Assembly: GCA_022539475.1 (NCBI GenBank)
Contig: VCMS01000317.1
Location: 46,022-109,083, forward strand
DNA: 63,062 nucleotides
DNA from: Gracilaria domingensis
Taxonomy: Eukaryota; Rhodophyta; Florideophyceae; Gracilariales; Gracilariaceae
Reading direction: 5' to 3'
This document shows positions 21,011-32,526 of this stretch, in pieces. Below the pieces are notes generated by a model. It saw nothing but the letters and a program-made list of their open reading frames with translations, was not told the DNA's origin and ran no database searches. Each line of letters begins with the position of its first letter. Position 1 is the stretch's first letter. A program made the translations under genes and the position numbers.

Positions 21011-21437
21011 AGCAAAAACGAAAAGACGAAACGATTGTGTCGTGTCTGAGAAGATCGGAGTAAGAAGATAGGGAATACTGCACTCAATCTTAAGCGTTGG
21101 CTCCCAAACTAAGGAAAAGCTTTGCCTCATAAGATTTCTGAAAGAAGTCGAAGCGGACCTGGAAAATGAACGTGTAGTTCAAATGTTCGGGAACAAGAGA
21201 TTTTCGTATGTAGGAGAAGGAAACAGGATAAAGTTTACGTTGGTGTGCACTTGTCAAGTTTTGCGTCTGGCCGTGATCATTTTTGATCGGTTTGTATTGA
21301 AGAAGTTGTATGGAGTAAGCCAGAGACTATGCAGCATACCAGAAGAGAATGTTTTAGATCATCGCTTTTTTGAGGTTTGTGGACATCGATTCACGACATT
21401 TCCTGAGCAACATCTGGATGTGGGAGTTTTGAGATAG
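21011..21437 (+). pseudogene. Plavaka/KDZ-like transposase, 3' end
   Basis: The frame resumes after the solo LTR, meets TAG at about 21068-21070 (a CAG-to-TAG type change) and stays open in the same phase to the stop at 21437. The last 110 residues are a mixed basic/hydrophobic C-terminus (FGNKRFSYVGEG..., VCGHRFTTFPEQ) with no motif I can name. Confidence 0.5.
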
Positions 21438-22674
21438 GTTCAGACTGTGCACAGGTTGGTGGTGCGTTCTGAGTGCTTGCTGAGACAGGCACAATGAATA
21501 AGTTACCGGTCTATCGAATCTTGGCTGCAGTAAAGGCACGTTTTTGATTTCTAGTACATATTCTCTATGAAAGGCCAAAAGTTTTGCAACTAGTGTTACC
21601 GATGCTGTAATGTCGGACGCAGTGTCACAGAGATGTTCCTAAGACACGATCCGATTGTCCTCGGAACAGCTCATGCCCCATGGGCCAGTCTTCTTGTCTT
21701 TCGGAAGAACATACTGTGCTGGTGATGATCGTCACAAACGACCGTCTTATATCAAGACCGCGGTCCGCGCTCTTTAGATATTTAATCCACTCACTCCCGT
21801 TGTAAATAAATTATCTTCTTCCTTTCTCGAAATACTATACACTGCACCTTGGATTTAGCTATTCAAAGCAAAATGTATCGAAATACCTTTTTGCAAAGAT
21901 ATATCACACGAAAAAGAGATTTTTGGATTGTCCTCTCATAATATGGGATGTTGGAGCTAGCGATGGATGAAATATATATATATTTGAAGAACACCGGATG
22001 ACATTTTTAATCAAAGTTTTCGTACTATAACTTTTTCGTTTTCAGTTTTACATCTAGCTTCTTATACGAAAACGTTGAGTCAAATCGTCACTTACCGACC
22101 TTTTGGAAAGATTTCAAAACGGTAATTTGATAGGTTTTTTATCGTGGTCTTCAAAACCATTGAAAAAGATAATAGATTACAATACTAAACCAGGAAAAGT
22201 ATTTAAAATCTTCTGGTTGTTTTAGGTAGTAGTCGCAAAAATGTTTTTATACTGTGCGTCTGTAAATTATTGTGAATTACATCGCAATTTTAATGGCAGT
22301 GATATTTAAATTGCCTATGAAAACAAATTTTGTTATTTTAACTACATTTGATGATTGAACCGTTTTTATTTGTTTTTTCTGTATAATTTTTGTTTCTTGT
22401 TTATTGGTATTAATGGTAAGTTTTGTATCCTTTATATGTAAATTATTGCCCTTTTTTACAAATAGTTTTTGGGGTTAAAACTTCGTTTAGCTTTGAGAAT
22501 GTTGTGTATGTTAGGAGCCTTCTGTTTAAGGTTAATTTTTCAGGCTAGATTTGTGCCTTATATTGTTATCAGAATGCATTTGGCTTTTTTATCTGCTCAC
22601 ATTGCGGTTAAACATATCATGTTTGGAATATTTCTGAGCGGTACTTTCAAGAAACTTCTGTTTATTTGCGGGTT
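21438..22674. other. AT-rich spacer
   Basis: Mostly AT-rich from about 21.8 kb on, with a short (AT)n run near 21972. No gene or repeat was recognised. Confidence 0.45.
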
Positions 22675-23395
22675 TTACATACAAGCAGAATTTTTTGGCT
22701 TGTCATTGTCGCATGATCGGCTTAAAATAAGGCGCTCACAGAATGCAGTACAATTTTGACCACGACGATAATCAAGAAGTGTAAAGCATCGATTTTCTGT
22801 AAGACCAGAATCGTGCAAAGGCGAGGAATCAACTGGCTGTGGTATAGAGACATAAATTCCTGACGCAACGCCAACATCTGGAGACCATAAGCACAATTCT
22901 CCTTGTACGAATTCGAGTGAAGATACACAGGCGAGGCCGCCATCGGATTGGTACCCAGTGCACTTAGAAGACGCGCAGTTCTGACACCCACGATTCCCAA
23001 CGCAGTCCCCATTACTGCAGCAGAAGAGTCTAGAGAGCCCGGTGGTGTTCGAAGACGAGATTCCTACACGTTTTGGCCGGGTTGGAAATGTGCTGCAAAA
23101 CTCTAACAGAGACCCCCCTACGTGACTAGGGTTCGTTCAAGGTGCAATTCACGAACTAGAATGGAGAATAGGGGACCCAATAGTAGTAGCTTTGAGGGAA
23201 AAGTGAGAGAGAATATGGAGGCTAAGATGATTCCCATGATGCGGGGTAGGTACTGTTTCCGATTTTGTTTTTTGACAGTGGAGTTTCAGAATTGATGGTT
23301 ATGGTGAGGAATGACAGGGATAGGATCAAAAGGAAAAATAATCCTCTTAATTTCTGTTTCTGACGGCGGTTATTAAGAACGATTTCTAATAACAT
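22675..23395 (-). CDS. Probable secreted cysteine-rich protein, two exons
   Basis: The upstream frame from ATG at 23395 encodes a basic stretch followed by a hydrophobic segment (LRGLFFLLILSLSFLTI) that reads as a signal peptide or anchor, then a short Ser/Asn-rich tail. The downstream frame (about 23092 to 22675) is cysteine-rich: roughly 12 Cys in 130 residues, including FCCSNGDCVGNRGCQNCASS, GLACVSS, GELCLWSP and FCERLILSRSC. It is preceded on the minus strand by a pyrimidine-rich TTTTGCAG acceptor. An intron of roughly 150-200 bp would join them, but I cannot fix the donor. The two other secreted Cys-rich genes at 27.3 and 32.5 kb support the reading. Function unknown; an extracellular matrix or defence protein is possible. 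Confidence 0.4.
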
Positions 23396-26300
23396 GGCAC
23401 GAACCCTAACCAGGTAACAAAGCTCATTTTTGTCCACAAGACGTTGAATTGCAGCCGACACGAGTAGAACGTCCCAAAACCCCTCTTTTCACTGAACAGC
23501 AGCCGTGACGCCGCATGAGGGACAAGCGAGATCATCGATAATCTGCTTCGGATCCATTACAAAAGGAAGACGTGACGCTAGGGCACAAAAAATGAGAACA
23601 TTGAGGATTATGTTTTATGCTTTATATATCAACCATTTCTACATGGAATGGGGTTAACTGTTGTATGCGTTATTGACGCATTTGCAAGATGTCTTGGCGT
23701 GCGATTATGCGTCAGCAGGTACACATGGCTGCATGCTGAAGAAACCAGCGCGGTTCAGTACACGTGTAATGCTCGACTGCAACTTCATGTGTGGTGAATG
23801 TAGCCAATTGGCGCTCTTCACACTCCGGTATTGCCTACTATTCTACATAAAGGAATATCAATGCGTTAATATAGTAACGATTATGTTAGTATGCATTTAC
23901 CAGCCCACTTGAAGGATTCAGAACTTTATATAAAGCGTCATCAAGAAACCGGACCTCATCTCGACCCAACAGAATACTGCATTCATCAACTTTGTTCTAT
24001 ATAAACCTTATCCAATATGTCGGAGAGTTCAGCTACGTAATGTGTTATTGTGTATAGGCCTATGTGACTTTATATCATTATTGTTGATTTCTGCTTTTGT
24101 ACGAGCACTGCTCTACTCTACAGATAACCGAGTATCGGTTGAAACCACTTACGCCGCGGCGCGAATCGAGTAGTCAATGTTAAAGCCTTTTATGTCGTTA
24201 TTGAGACCCAGCAAAGCGTCTGCACCACAAATGATGTCGGTCAAGAGACCTAGTGCTGCCAAAACGTTGTCGCTAGATGGGAAGCCGTTTGTTGGGCAGT
24301 TGAGTTTTTGTTGAGTGTCGTGTAATAGTTCTTGCGATAAATGGATTTAGTCATATAGTAAAGACGTTTTTTACTTAGTAACTCTCTTTTGTATATCGCG
24401 TAAAAATTCTTTACGCTTGTCTCTAAACGCGCAGAGTTAAGTTTAGCTGCATAATTAACGTGCAGTATGTGATTGTTGTAGTTTAATTTTTTTTTCTGGT
24501 GTTCATTCAACTACTAGTTTGTTGTTTTTTCTTTTTTGCCCTGGAATCTTCTCCTTAGAAAACTCCGTTTATTTGATTGGTAAAATTTTGGCGCAGGTTG
24601 GTCTTTTTGAGTGGCTGTTTGTTGTACCTGACATTGGTTCTGCTACGAGAAGTAAGTGTAAGGGTCTGTAAACCGTTGCGTTGTTCGCTCCCAAAATGAT
24701 GTCCGGAATTATGACACGTCACATGGAATCTTTAACGGTCTAGGACGAAGCAACCCGACTTAAGTAGATATCGTAGGCAGGGGCGTTTTTGTGACTACGT
24801 TTTTATTACGTGTTCAAGTCAAGAAGTAAAGCACTTTTGGTGGTAGCCATCTTGAAATTAGTCAAAATATAGTCACAAAACATACACGAGAGTGCTTACT
24901 TGATAGGTTAAGGAGTTGGTGCCTAAGAGTTTTTTATCATCTTCCATGCTACTTTTGTCGCTCGTTTTTTGCAACAGGGAGGCTCCGGGTTCCAAGTTGC
25001 ACTATATTTTTGTCTTCATGTTGGTTTCTATGTAACTCTTAATGGATAAATTCTTTTATTCTTTTCGTGATTTCCAAGTCTCCGAAGAAGGAGACTGTCT
25101 CCAATTGTCTTCAATGCGGGCAAGATCACTGAAACGTCTTTCAGCTGGGGCAGAGTAAGCCTGAGCGGATTGAGCTACTTGAGCAATCATATTGAATGGA
25201 ACGGCACTTATTCACCATGGAATTTCGTTAGTGCGTCTCCAAATCCGTACAGTCATGCTTGGGTCTTTCTATTTATTGTTCGTCAACAATTTGCAACGTT
25301 CCTTCTGCAAAAAACTGAATATCACCTTCAGTTTATGACTGTGAGTCATCAAAGAACTGTCTAGTTCGACAACTTCCCTTTCAAAAACAACAAATGAACG
25401 AATGATTTGTACGAAGATTAGACAGGACATAGAAGTCAGAACTACTGAGATGTTAGTTACTACTGTGTGCGGTCAAATATATCAACTTAATATCTCTCAG
25501 AGATCATCCAACGTCACATTGAGCTGCTACTGAGCCGTTCATTTGCTGCAGTAGACAACGGTGAGTACAATATTTGACTACGGCCGAACTGCTGGAGTCA
25601 GTCAGTCAAAGTCAGTGAAAAAGGCGCCGTAGTCAGTCAGTCACCGATACGGGCCTGATCGTAGCCCACTAAGAAGCCGACCAAGCGAGCCGAGATCCGA
25701 TGGTCTAGTGCACAGGTTTTATTGTTTGCGTTGAATTGCTTAGTCCCAATGGTCTAATGATTACAGAATACAAGTGGCATATCTATAGTCAGGAACACGG
25801 AAAATCTGAATACAGAGACGAAACATGCGGAGGACCTCTGGTGGCCTACACTGCGACAGCTGGAACAGCCAACTTTAATCACTCTCATTACTGTAGCAGC
25901 TCCTCCTGCACAGGAGGACCACAAAGTATCCTGGCAGCTGGCCAATTGCTCTGATTTTGTGCGCGCCAACGAGATAGCTTTGCACCGTACACGCATTATC
26001 GATGCGCGTCCGCGCCGGTTGCATGACGGCATCGGCTGAGTAAGGACATTCCTAGCTCAGGTGTCGAGATCTGTGGGAGACGTGGGATCTGGCGTCTGAA
26101 AGTGGCGACCTGCACGGACCAACTTTCTCTTCTTCTTTATTATGAGCGTGATACGGACCAACGGAGCCCAGTTTCACGGCCCAGAGAAAGGCTCGTCGAG
26201 CGGACGGGTCGGAGTGCAGTGGGGGCCGGTAGAGAGGTTCATGAGCAGCAGGATGTCTGGCCTAGCTAGGAGGGGATTTTTCGAGTGGAGTAGGCGAAAA

Positions 26301-26776
26301 CGACGTGAAGCTGAATAGAGTTTGTATTAACGATGATGATGACGAATATTGTGTCGACCAGGCCACAATCCTGTCCTTACGTACTACTTTTGTGCTGTAA
26401 GTTGCTGTAAACCCTGCCTCAAAAACCCAGAATTCGAGGCGTCTCTGCAGGGCTAACGCATTGCTGGAGGATCAGCCTTCGCCTAAGTTGATATGCGCTC
26501 CAATCACATTCTTGTGTATTATGTATCACAGCCATGCAGCTAATTTCTCTCCAAACAATTCAGGCTACAATATTATAAAAGTTTTTATAGCGGAATTATC
26601 TCCACCAAGAATTGTACACGTGTAATGTCTTAGAGGTGGTGGTGACGTGTTCGCCCCTCGATTGCCGCCTTGAACGTGTAGATGGAAAGAGGTTACAGCG
26701 CTCAGTATTCTCCATGAAGAATTTTGTTGCCGACAGTTTCTCAAAAAGTGTCTGTCGATGCCAATAGCTCACTTGT

Positions 26777-26835
26777 GAACAAAAGTGGTTTCAAAAACTG
26801 TGTTCTGAACACAGTTTTTGAAACCACTTTTGTTC
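26777..26835. repeat. Perfect 29-bp-arm palindrome
   Basis: Two 29-bp arms (left GAACAAAAGTGG...CTGTGTTC) are exact reverse complements around one T. There is no mismatch in 58 paired positions, and no coding frame explains it. Confidence 0.95.
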
Positions 26836-27231
26836 CATGGATTCCACCGTGGAAGAGAGACGACGCATTGAAAGAAAATGGACGCGTTGAGAGCGCAAGA
26901 GGAAGAATGCGAGCCGAATCAAGGACGACAGCGGTCATATCGGACACCGCTGTCTCCCCATAGATTAATTCGAGCTGCTCGATTTGCTTGCCCATGTATA
27001 TCAACTACGTCATCTCTATAATCACGACCATCCTTGTCAGAGTATGACATACTCTTACAAGTCAATATCTCTACAGAACCCTAATTTCTGCTTCTTTGTT
27101 CGTCACACTTGCTGCTGCTCTCTGCAAGCATCTTTGAAGTCCAGCATAAATAAAGAGGTAAGACTGCTTCTCGGTCGAGAATGTTCACCACGTACGACCT
27201 GACATCTGCTCATCATGATGATTTTCTCGTG

Positions 27232-27238
27232 TATAAAA
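27232..27238 (+). promoter_or_regulatory. TATA box of the cysteine-rich gene at 27.3 kb
   Basis: TATAAAA lies 68 bp before the last G of the ATG at 27306. The cysteine-rich gene at 32.5 kb has the same TATAAAA at 72 bp before its ATG. Confidence 0.55.
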
Positions 27239-27305
27239 CCAACTCTGAAGCATCCCACCGCCGAATTCGAGTGTAGAACTCCGCGAGCATGAATCTGTAG
27301 TCACC

Positions 27306-29286
27306 ATGGTTCTTTCGGTCAAACTGGTTCTACCTGCTTTCATTGTTTTTCTACCTCTTATCCAAGCCATCCCGGCATACATTCCTGCCATCCGGCTCCC
27401 TTTCGACGTTTCATTCCTTCAGGATTCTGTAGGATCGAAAACTTTCTCTGCGCCTTCAAGCACCTATTCTCAGTCCGTCTCACGAGAATCTCCAACGGCT
27501 GCAGGTAAGCTTTTCCGTAACAATCTTTTCATGAACACGTTCATCCGAACCCCAATCTAAATTAGCAACTTCATATGGTATCAACACAACTTTTCTTCTC
27601 CTTGGAGACTTCGTTTCGCAACGCATACGGAGTGCGTCTGGAGCGAAGATTCTCAAATCGCAGCTTTGGCTTTCAAATACCGTCTTTCGCGGGTGGGTTA
27701 ACGGTTCTGTTAGACAGACAGGGGGGAAGCTGAACTTTGAAATTTGCTTCTCAAGCCCGGAATGTGCAGGATCTCGCATTTGTATGGCACCTGTGCCCAG
27801 CACAGTCTTGCCTTGTCCTAACCAGGATGATTGTGGGGTATGCCTGTCTTTTGATGTAACATGCACTTCGGATGATGACTGTGATGCTGGTGAAAGCTGC
27901 AAAGATCTTAATGGAAACGACCGTAAGATGTGCATTTCCAATGAGTCACCATTTGCGGATACGCAGGTCGAACCCGATGCTGATGAACCAGACCTCGACG
28001 AAGAAGGTTCTCCCGGAGAAGCGGACACATCATTGACTTCAACAGGGAGCAAGCTGAACCTTGAGGAGTGCTTCGAAAGCTCTGAATGTGCACAAGAGCG
28101 TCAGTGTTTTGCACCTGTGGGCGACGAGGCCAGGGAATGTGATTGCGGGGTTTGCTGGCCTGCTGATTTAACATGTACTTCGGATGCTGAATGTGACGCA
28201 GGCGAAAGCTGCACCGCCTTCAATGAGGACAACGTTACGATATGTGCTTCCAATGAGATACTGTCCAATACAGGGGATGCTGAACTCGGTGCTGACGAAC
28301 CCGACCTCGACGAGGAAGAATCTCCAACAGGAGAAACATCCTCTACATCTACAGGGGACAAGCTGAATTTTGAACTTTGCTCCGCAAGTTCGGAATGTAC
28401 AGGGGATCGCGTTTGTTTCACAGAGGTGGATGGCATAGTCATGGAATGTTTTGGCCAGGATGGTTGCCGCTGCTTTTCGTTTTCCAATCCGGCATGCTTC
28501 TCAGGCAATGATTGTGAGGAAGGCGAAAGCTGTGTCATGCTTGAGGGAAGCGAGAATCTGGTTTGTGTTTCGAATGAGATACTGCGCCAGAACGAGACGG
28601 CCCAAACAGATGCTGACAAATCTGATGATGAAGGACCCAATTCTGGCGTACCAAATCGCGAGGTAGCCGATTTTACCCCCTCTCCGTCGAATGGTGTCGA
28701 AGAGGAATTTGACGATCTTACCCCCTCCCCGTCGAATGTTTTCGAAGAGGAAATTGACGATCTTCTCCCCTCCCCGTCGAATGATGCCGCAGGGGAAGTT
28801 GACGATCTTATCCCCTCTCCGTCAAATCTTGGCTCAGATGAAGTTGGCGAATGCGAAAGCAATAGCGACTGTGAACCTGATGAGGTTTGTACGGAGAATG
28901 GTGGTCCTAGCGAATGTACCGTGCTCCCCAGTCCGGCTGAAGAAGAAGCAGACGTTTGTATATCAGCTCACCACTTGACTGAATTGAATGCGGATGAAGT
29001 GCTGTACTCGAGGAACAGGTGGGCTCGAGTTCTATGTGATGAGCACAGCAACTGTGCAACACCAGGTCACATTGTCACGTATGATGGCACAGCGATGATG
29101 ATGAGACGATATTGCGAGCTCGCGGGCTGTACGGAGAAGACGCACCGCGTCAACAGCCTCAAATACGTTAGAGGCAAACTCCTCAAGTCTAACTCTGATG
29201 GGCTGTTGTTCACTTCGCTGGCCGCGAGGTACGGCAGCAGGATGGAGGAAGCGATACTTGCGTTTGCCGTGCGAGTGGGGTTCTAA
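27306..29286 (+). CDS. Secreted cysteine-rich repeat protein, two exons
   Basis: Exons 27306-27504 and 27722-29286 give a 587-residue protein. The intron (27505-27721, GTAAGC...ACAG, phase 1) is supported because joining restores the first cysteine repeat. Residues 1-21 form a signal peptide (Val/Leu/Phe-rich, ending PLIQA). Three cysteine repeats of about 85 residues follow, each opening KLNxExC..S.EC, then a C-rich loop, DxxCDxGESC and CxSNE, with acidic spacers between them. Next come four 17-residue repeats of the type PSPSNxxxEEEFDDL, one more short ESNSDCEPDEVC module, and a C-terminal domain of about 110 residues with Cys and Tyr (ARVLCDEHSNCATPGHIVTY). This architecture recalls secreted proteins of red algae, but I cannot name the family. 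It is probably extracellular and disulfide-rich; the function is unknown. The ORF is intact. Confidence 0.75.
28664..28835 (+). repeat. Coding tandem repeat, 51-bp period
   Basis: Three to four copies of a 51-bp unit (CCCCTC-CCGTCGAAT core) encode the acidic PSPSN repeats of the cysteine-rich protein. Confidence 0.85.
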
Positions 29287-29417
29287 CGATTTCTGCAATA
29301 GGAGCAATTTTTTTGTTATATATAGATCATGGAATATACATCTCAAATTTCTACGATTGATCGAGCAGACGGCCCCGTAGACCTACCTCAGCTTATATCT
29401 GTATTTCGTTGAAAACT

Positions 29418-30075
29418 AATCAGATTTATGCAAGGCAAGCTTTGCATAAGAATTCGCAAAGCTCTTTTAGCTGGTTATACTCATTAGCATATTTCTAGTT
29501 ATACTCCTAACATTTTTGGAAGTAAATGTATAGAGCTAAATAGTTTTCTTTTGAACTTTATGTTGCACAATCCTTACGCGTTCGTTTATTTATCAATCTA
29601 AATTTCCTTCAACTTTCTAAAACATTTTGTCATAGTCAAGAAGACAAATTCAAAAGGTTCCAAATTGTTGGCATATCTTGTTAAACAGTTTGTAGAGAGC
29701 TTAGAAAACTAAATCAGTTCTGGTATCCAAGGGTTATGTCCTCCCAATTTGAGAAAACATGAAGGTTTTTCTTCCTTGCGTTCTAATTTGTAGGTAGTCT
29801 ATTGATCTAATTGCATCCTATGTCCGAAAACAAGGCAAAATGCGCCGTGTGACACGCCGCATGTTTTTGAGACAATAGCCCAGCGTTTACTACATTGTTT
29901 GAAACAGAATGTTAGATTCTAATTATAAACGACGAAAACGAGAAGTGTACCAAAAATGACTGAATGCGCCAAAAAGAGACAGTTAGCTAGTTTCTTTAGA
30001 ACTTTTAGCTCAGATTAGATCAAATCTATTTTTAGTTAGGATAAATCTGCCAACAATAAGAGTTTTGCGATAACC
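29418..30075. repeat. Dispersed AT-rich repeat, block A
   Basis: Starts with TAATCAGATTTATGCA, contains TTCCAAATTGTTGGCATAT, the hairpin motif ATGCGCCGTGTGACACG and CAGATTAGATCAAATCTATTT. The same landmarks occur in the same order at 33310-34604. It lies just after the Cys-rich gene at 27.3 kb. Confidence 0.8.
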
Positions 30076-31669
30076 CTATGAGTTTCTTGGCGTTTGAGAG
30101 AAAGGTATGTAAGGAACGTTAGAATTCTAATTTATCACAGTCGTAGAGAACTTCAAATTAACGAGTATTTTCGGAACTACTGCTTGCACTGTAGACTGCC
30201 TATGTTTCGAGAAACAACTGAGTTATCTCTTGGAAGACTTTTACGATTACAGTAGAGTATTTCATATATTAGACCTTTGCAGCATATATGGCTGTTTAGC
30301 TCTGATTTCCTATTTCTCGCAATAACCTATCACTTTCTCGTAAATAAATGAGTAACTGCGCATATAACACAACGACAGCAAAGCGAGAGACATTTAATCT
30401 AAATCCAGCCCGTCAAAAGCGCCATTGTGTAAACTATTATATTCACACTATATGCGTAGAAAAAAGTACTCAACGTAAACCACGTAGTCATTTACGATAT
30501 AACACAGTATTTAAGATAAACCTTGATCTCCCAGAGCTTTAAAAACTCAATAGATAAAAAATTTGTCATCAACAGAATTGATTGCCAGCCACTTTGAAAA
30601 TAAAACAAATCATAGATAGGGCAGTCTGAATCGTTTTCTTCGTCAGTCTTTTACAACTTTTTTATTCGAAAATTGTTGTAAATTGGCCTTCCGCTCTAGA
30701 CGTTGAGCAGCAAGCAGATTAATGCTTTTTGAGGCATGTTTGGGGGTGATTGGTTGCATAGTGAGGAAGGAATGCGGCTTAAGCTCTGTGTTAGATAACG
30801 AGCAAAGCCGCACATCTATGTTTTCCTTGTATACAGAGTCATCTCTTAAAAGATTTTCTTTTCTACTAATACAATAGATATTTGTATTTCTACTTGTTTC
30901 TAATTTTTATGCTCATACTGTCGTACCGTAGTGTGCTAAATATTCTTTATTGTAGTCTGATTTTTTGGGACTTGGTATATTTCTGTATACTAACCTATTT
31001 CTCGGAAGAAATAGTAATAAACTAGAAGATACACCTATTACACAAAAGTTATGTATTTTCGTTGTATGTCTATTGTGTAAATTATGAAACCAGTTTCTGG
31101 TATTCGATCGACATATCTACGATAAACTGAGTTATCTCCAGTAGACTCACAATTCTACAGTTAGGCGACATAAACTTAGACGGTTTACAGTTTTACAAAT
31201 ACGGAATTGTCTTACAAGTTGTGTTAAAATGACATAGAAATATATTTAATTTGGCAAACCCTTTGCAACTTTTGGATAGCTGCATTATCTGTGGTTGACA
31301 TACGCTAATTGAATAAGATTAATATTTTTACGAAATACAGATGTAAGCTGAGGTAGGTCTATTGTAAATATGGCTTTTATTTGAGTGAAGTAGGTGTATT
31401 ACAAAGAGGTACGTATTACTTATATTTGCATAATACTTGTAAGTGCAGTATAAATCACAAGCTGTCACCCATATATGAAGGAAACTAGCTTATAGAAAAG
31501 GGAGGTTTTACAAGCAATTGCAGATATGGCCTTTGCTTGGCTTTAGTGGGCGTATTACAAAGTGTCTATAAAACGTTGTACAGCTTTTTTGGAAATGTTG
31601 CAAATGGTACCTGTGTGGAATTAGATGTGCTGCGCAAATATGGATACTACGTAAGAGATATCTCCCTGA

Positions 31670-31800
31670 TAGATGCTTAAAAGGCTTTTTTTCTTGCTTG
31701 AATTTTAATTTGTTGGTAGCATATTGATCTAAACTAGAACAGTTGTCGAAAAGGACCCCAAATGCGCCGTGTGACACGGTGCATTATGCACAGGAAAAAG
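31670..31800. repeat. Partial copy of the AT-rich repeat
   Basis: Shares the TATTGATCTAA...AAATGCGCCGTGTGACACGG section of block A. Confidence 0.65.
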
Positions 31801-32450
31801 GTAATATTTTTTAATTTCTTCCATTAAAACTTAAGAAATCTATTTATAAAGCGGAAGAAATCTAGCGTTCTCCAATTTGAACAACAGGAAGAACCCAAAA
31901 ATAGGGAGCTCCGTAGAGACTTTTAAGAAAAGTTCCCTAAACAGATCTACTTTAGATTTGCACAGGTGTTTGGACTTGATGTAAACAGCTTTGCTATTAA
32001 GAATAAGTATTCAAAGCAATGGCTTTTTTGCGATCTAAGTGTATGTAGAGCAGACCTAAAATATTTGTCGCGCAAATCTAGACTAAATAGACTAAATTGG
32101 ATGGAGATAATATCCCTCTCACCATTTCTAAATGACATGTGAGTTACGAATTATTTTCACAGATAGATCCTCCCGTATGAATAGAGGAATGTAAAAGCGC
32201 TGTGCAAAGAAGCATTTTCTTGACGAACCATGCTTCTCCAATCTCCGATTAAGATCTGGCACCTCGGACAAGTCTTCTAAGGAGGATTCGTGCATACCTT
32301 TTACAGCACGTCCAGAGCTTTTGAATACAATTTCACTTGTGTAAAGATGACAATACTATCCACAAATACATCTTCCAACGCACAGCATTGACAAGGATAC
32401 ATGTGTACTGCAGAAATGGTTTTAAATTCTCCTCCTTTCCGAGAAATGCG

Positions 32451-32457
32451 TATAAAA
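32451..32457 (+). promoter_or_regulatory. TATA box of the cysteine-rich gene at 32.5 kb
   Basis: TATAAAA 72 bp upstream of the ATG at 32523, nearly the same spacing as for the gene at 27306. Confidence 0.55.
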
Positions 32458-32487
32458 TCGGTCTACTAATACACACTGATTAGTCTG

Positions 32488-32526
32488 ATGTGCTCAACAT
32501 CCAGAAAGCTTGGTATACTGCGATGA
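32488..32526 (+). promoter_or_regulatory. Upstream ORF overlapping the start codon
   Basis: The first ATG after the TATA box opens a 12-codon frame (MCSTSRKLGILR) whose TGA overlaps the main ATG as ATGA. Ribosomes would have to skip it or terminate and reinitiate, so it may dampen translation. Confidence 0.5.

Larger units (their letters stand above)
13499..21437 (+). mobile_element. Plavaka/KDZ-like DNA transposon remnant with two nested insertions
   Basis: Three plus-strand blocks (13499-14569, 19262-20792, 21011-21437) read as one transposase gene once Copia-1 and the solo LTR are removed: the codon phase is continuous across both sites when one TSD copy is kept. The terminal inverted repeats of the DNA transposon could not be located. 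The assignment to the Plavaka/KDZ group (CACTA-related, common in fungi) rests on the characteristic order of an N-terminal C2H2 finger, a SDSHILSNSGS-like block, an IIFPRLLMHVEDQ.QER-like block with a following CxxC, and a C-terminal LHRIMYHLQDHLREF block. Terminal repeats and a database comparison would settle the superfamily. Confidence 0.6.
23462..27305. other. 3.8 kb without a supported gene
   Basis: AT-rich DNA with only short frames. A 72-residue plus frame at 25736-25954 has several Cys and could be a scrap of another secreted protein, but nothing confirms it. The region contains the long palindrome at 26777-26835 and, at its right end, the promoter of the next gene. Confidence 0.4.
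29287..32450. other. AT-rich, gene-free DNA with dispersed repeats
   Basis: No gene is supported. Block A (29418-30075) and a shorter related stretch (31670-31800) recur in diverged form at 33310-34604. Confidence 0.55.

Noticed and set aside
28664..28835. CRISPR-like repeat array
   Set aside because: Regular 51-bp units without unique spacers, inside a coding frame of a eukaryotic gene.
28101..28862. 253-residue minus-strand Ser-rich frame
   Set aside because: Antisense to the repeats of the secreted protein; its repeats mirror the plus-strand tandem repeat.
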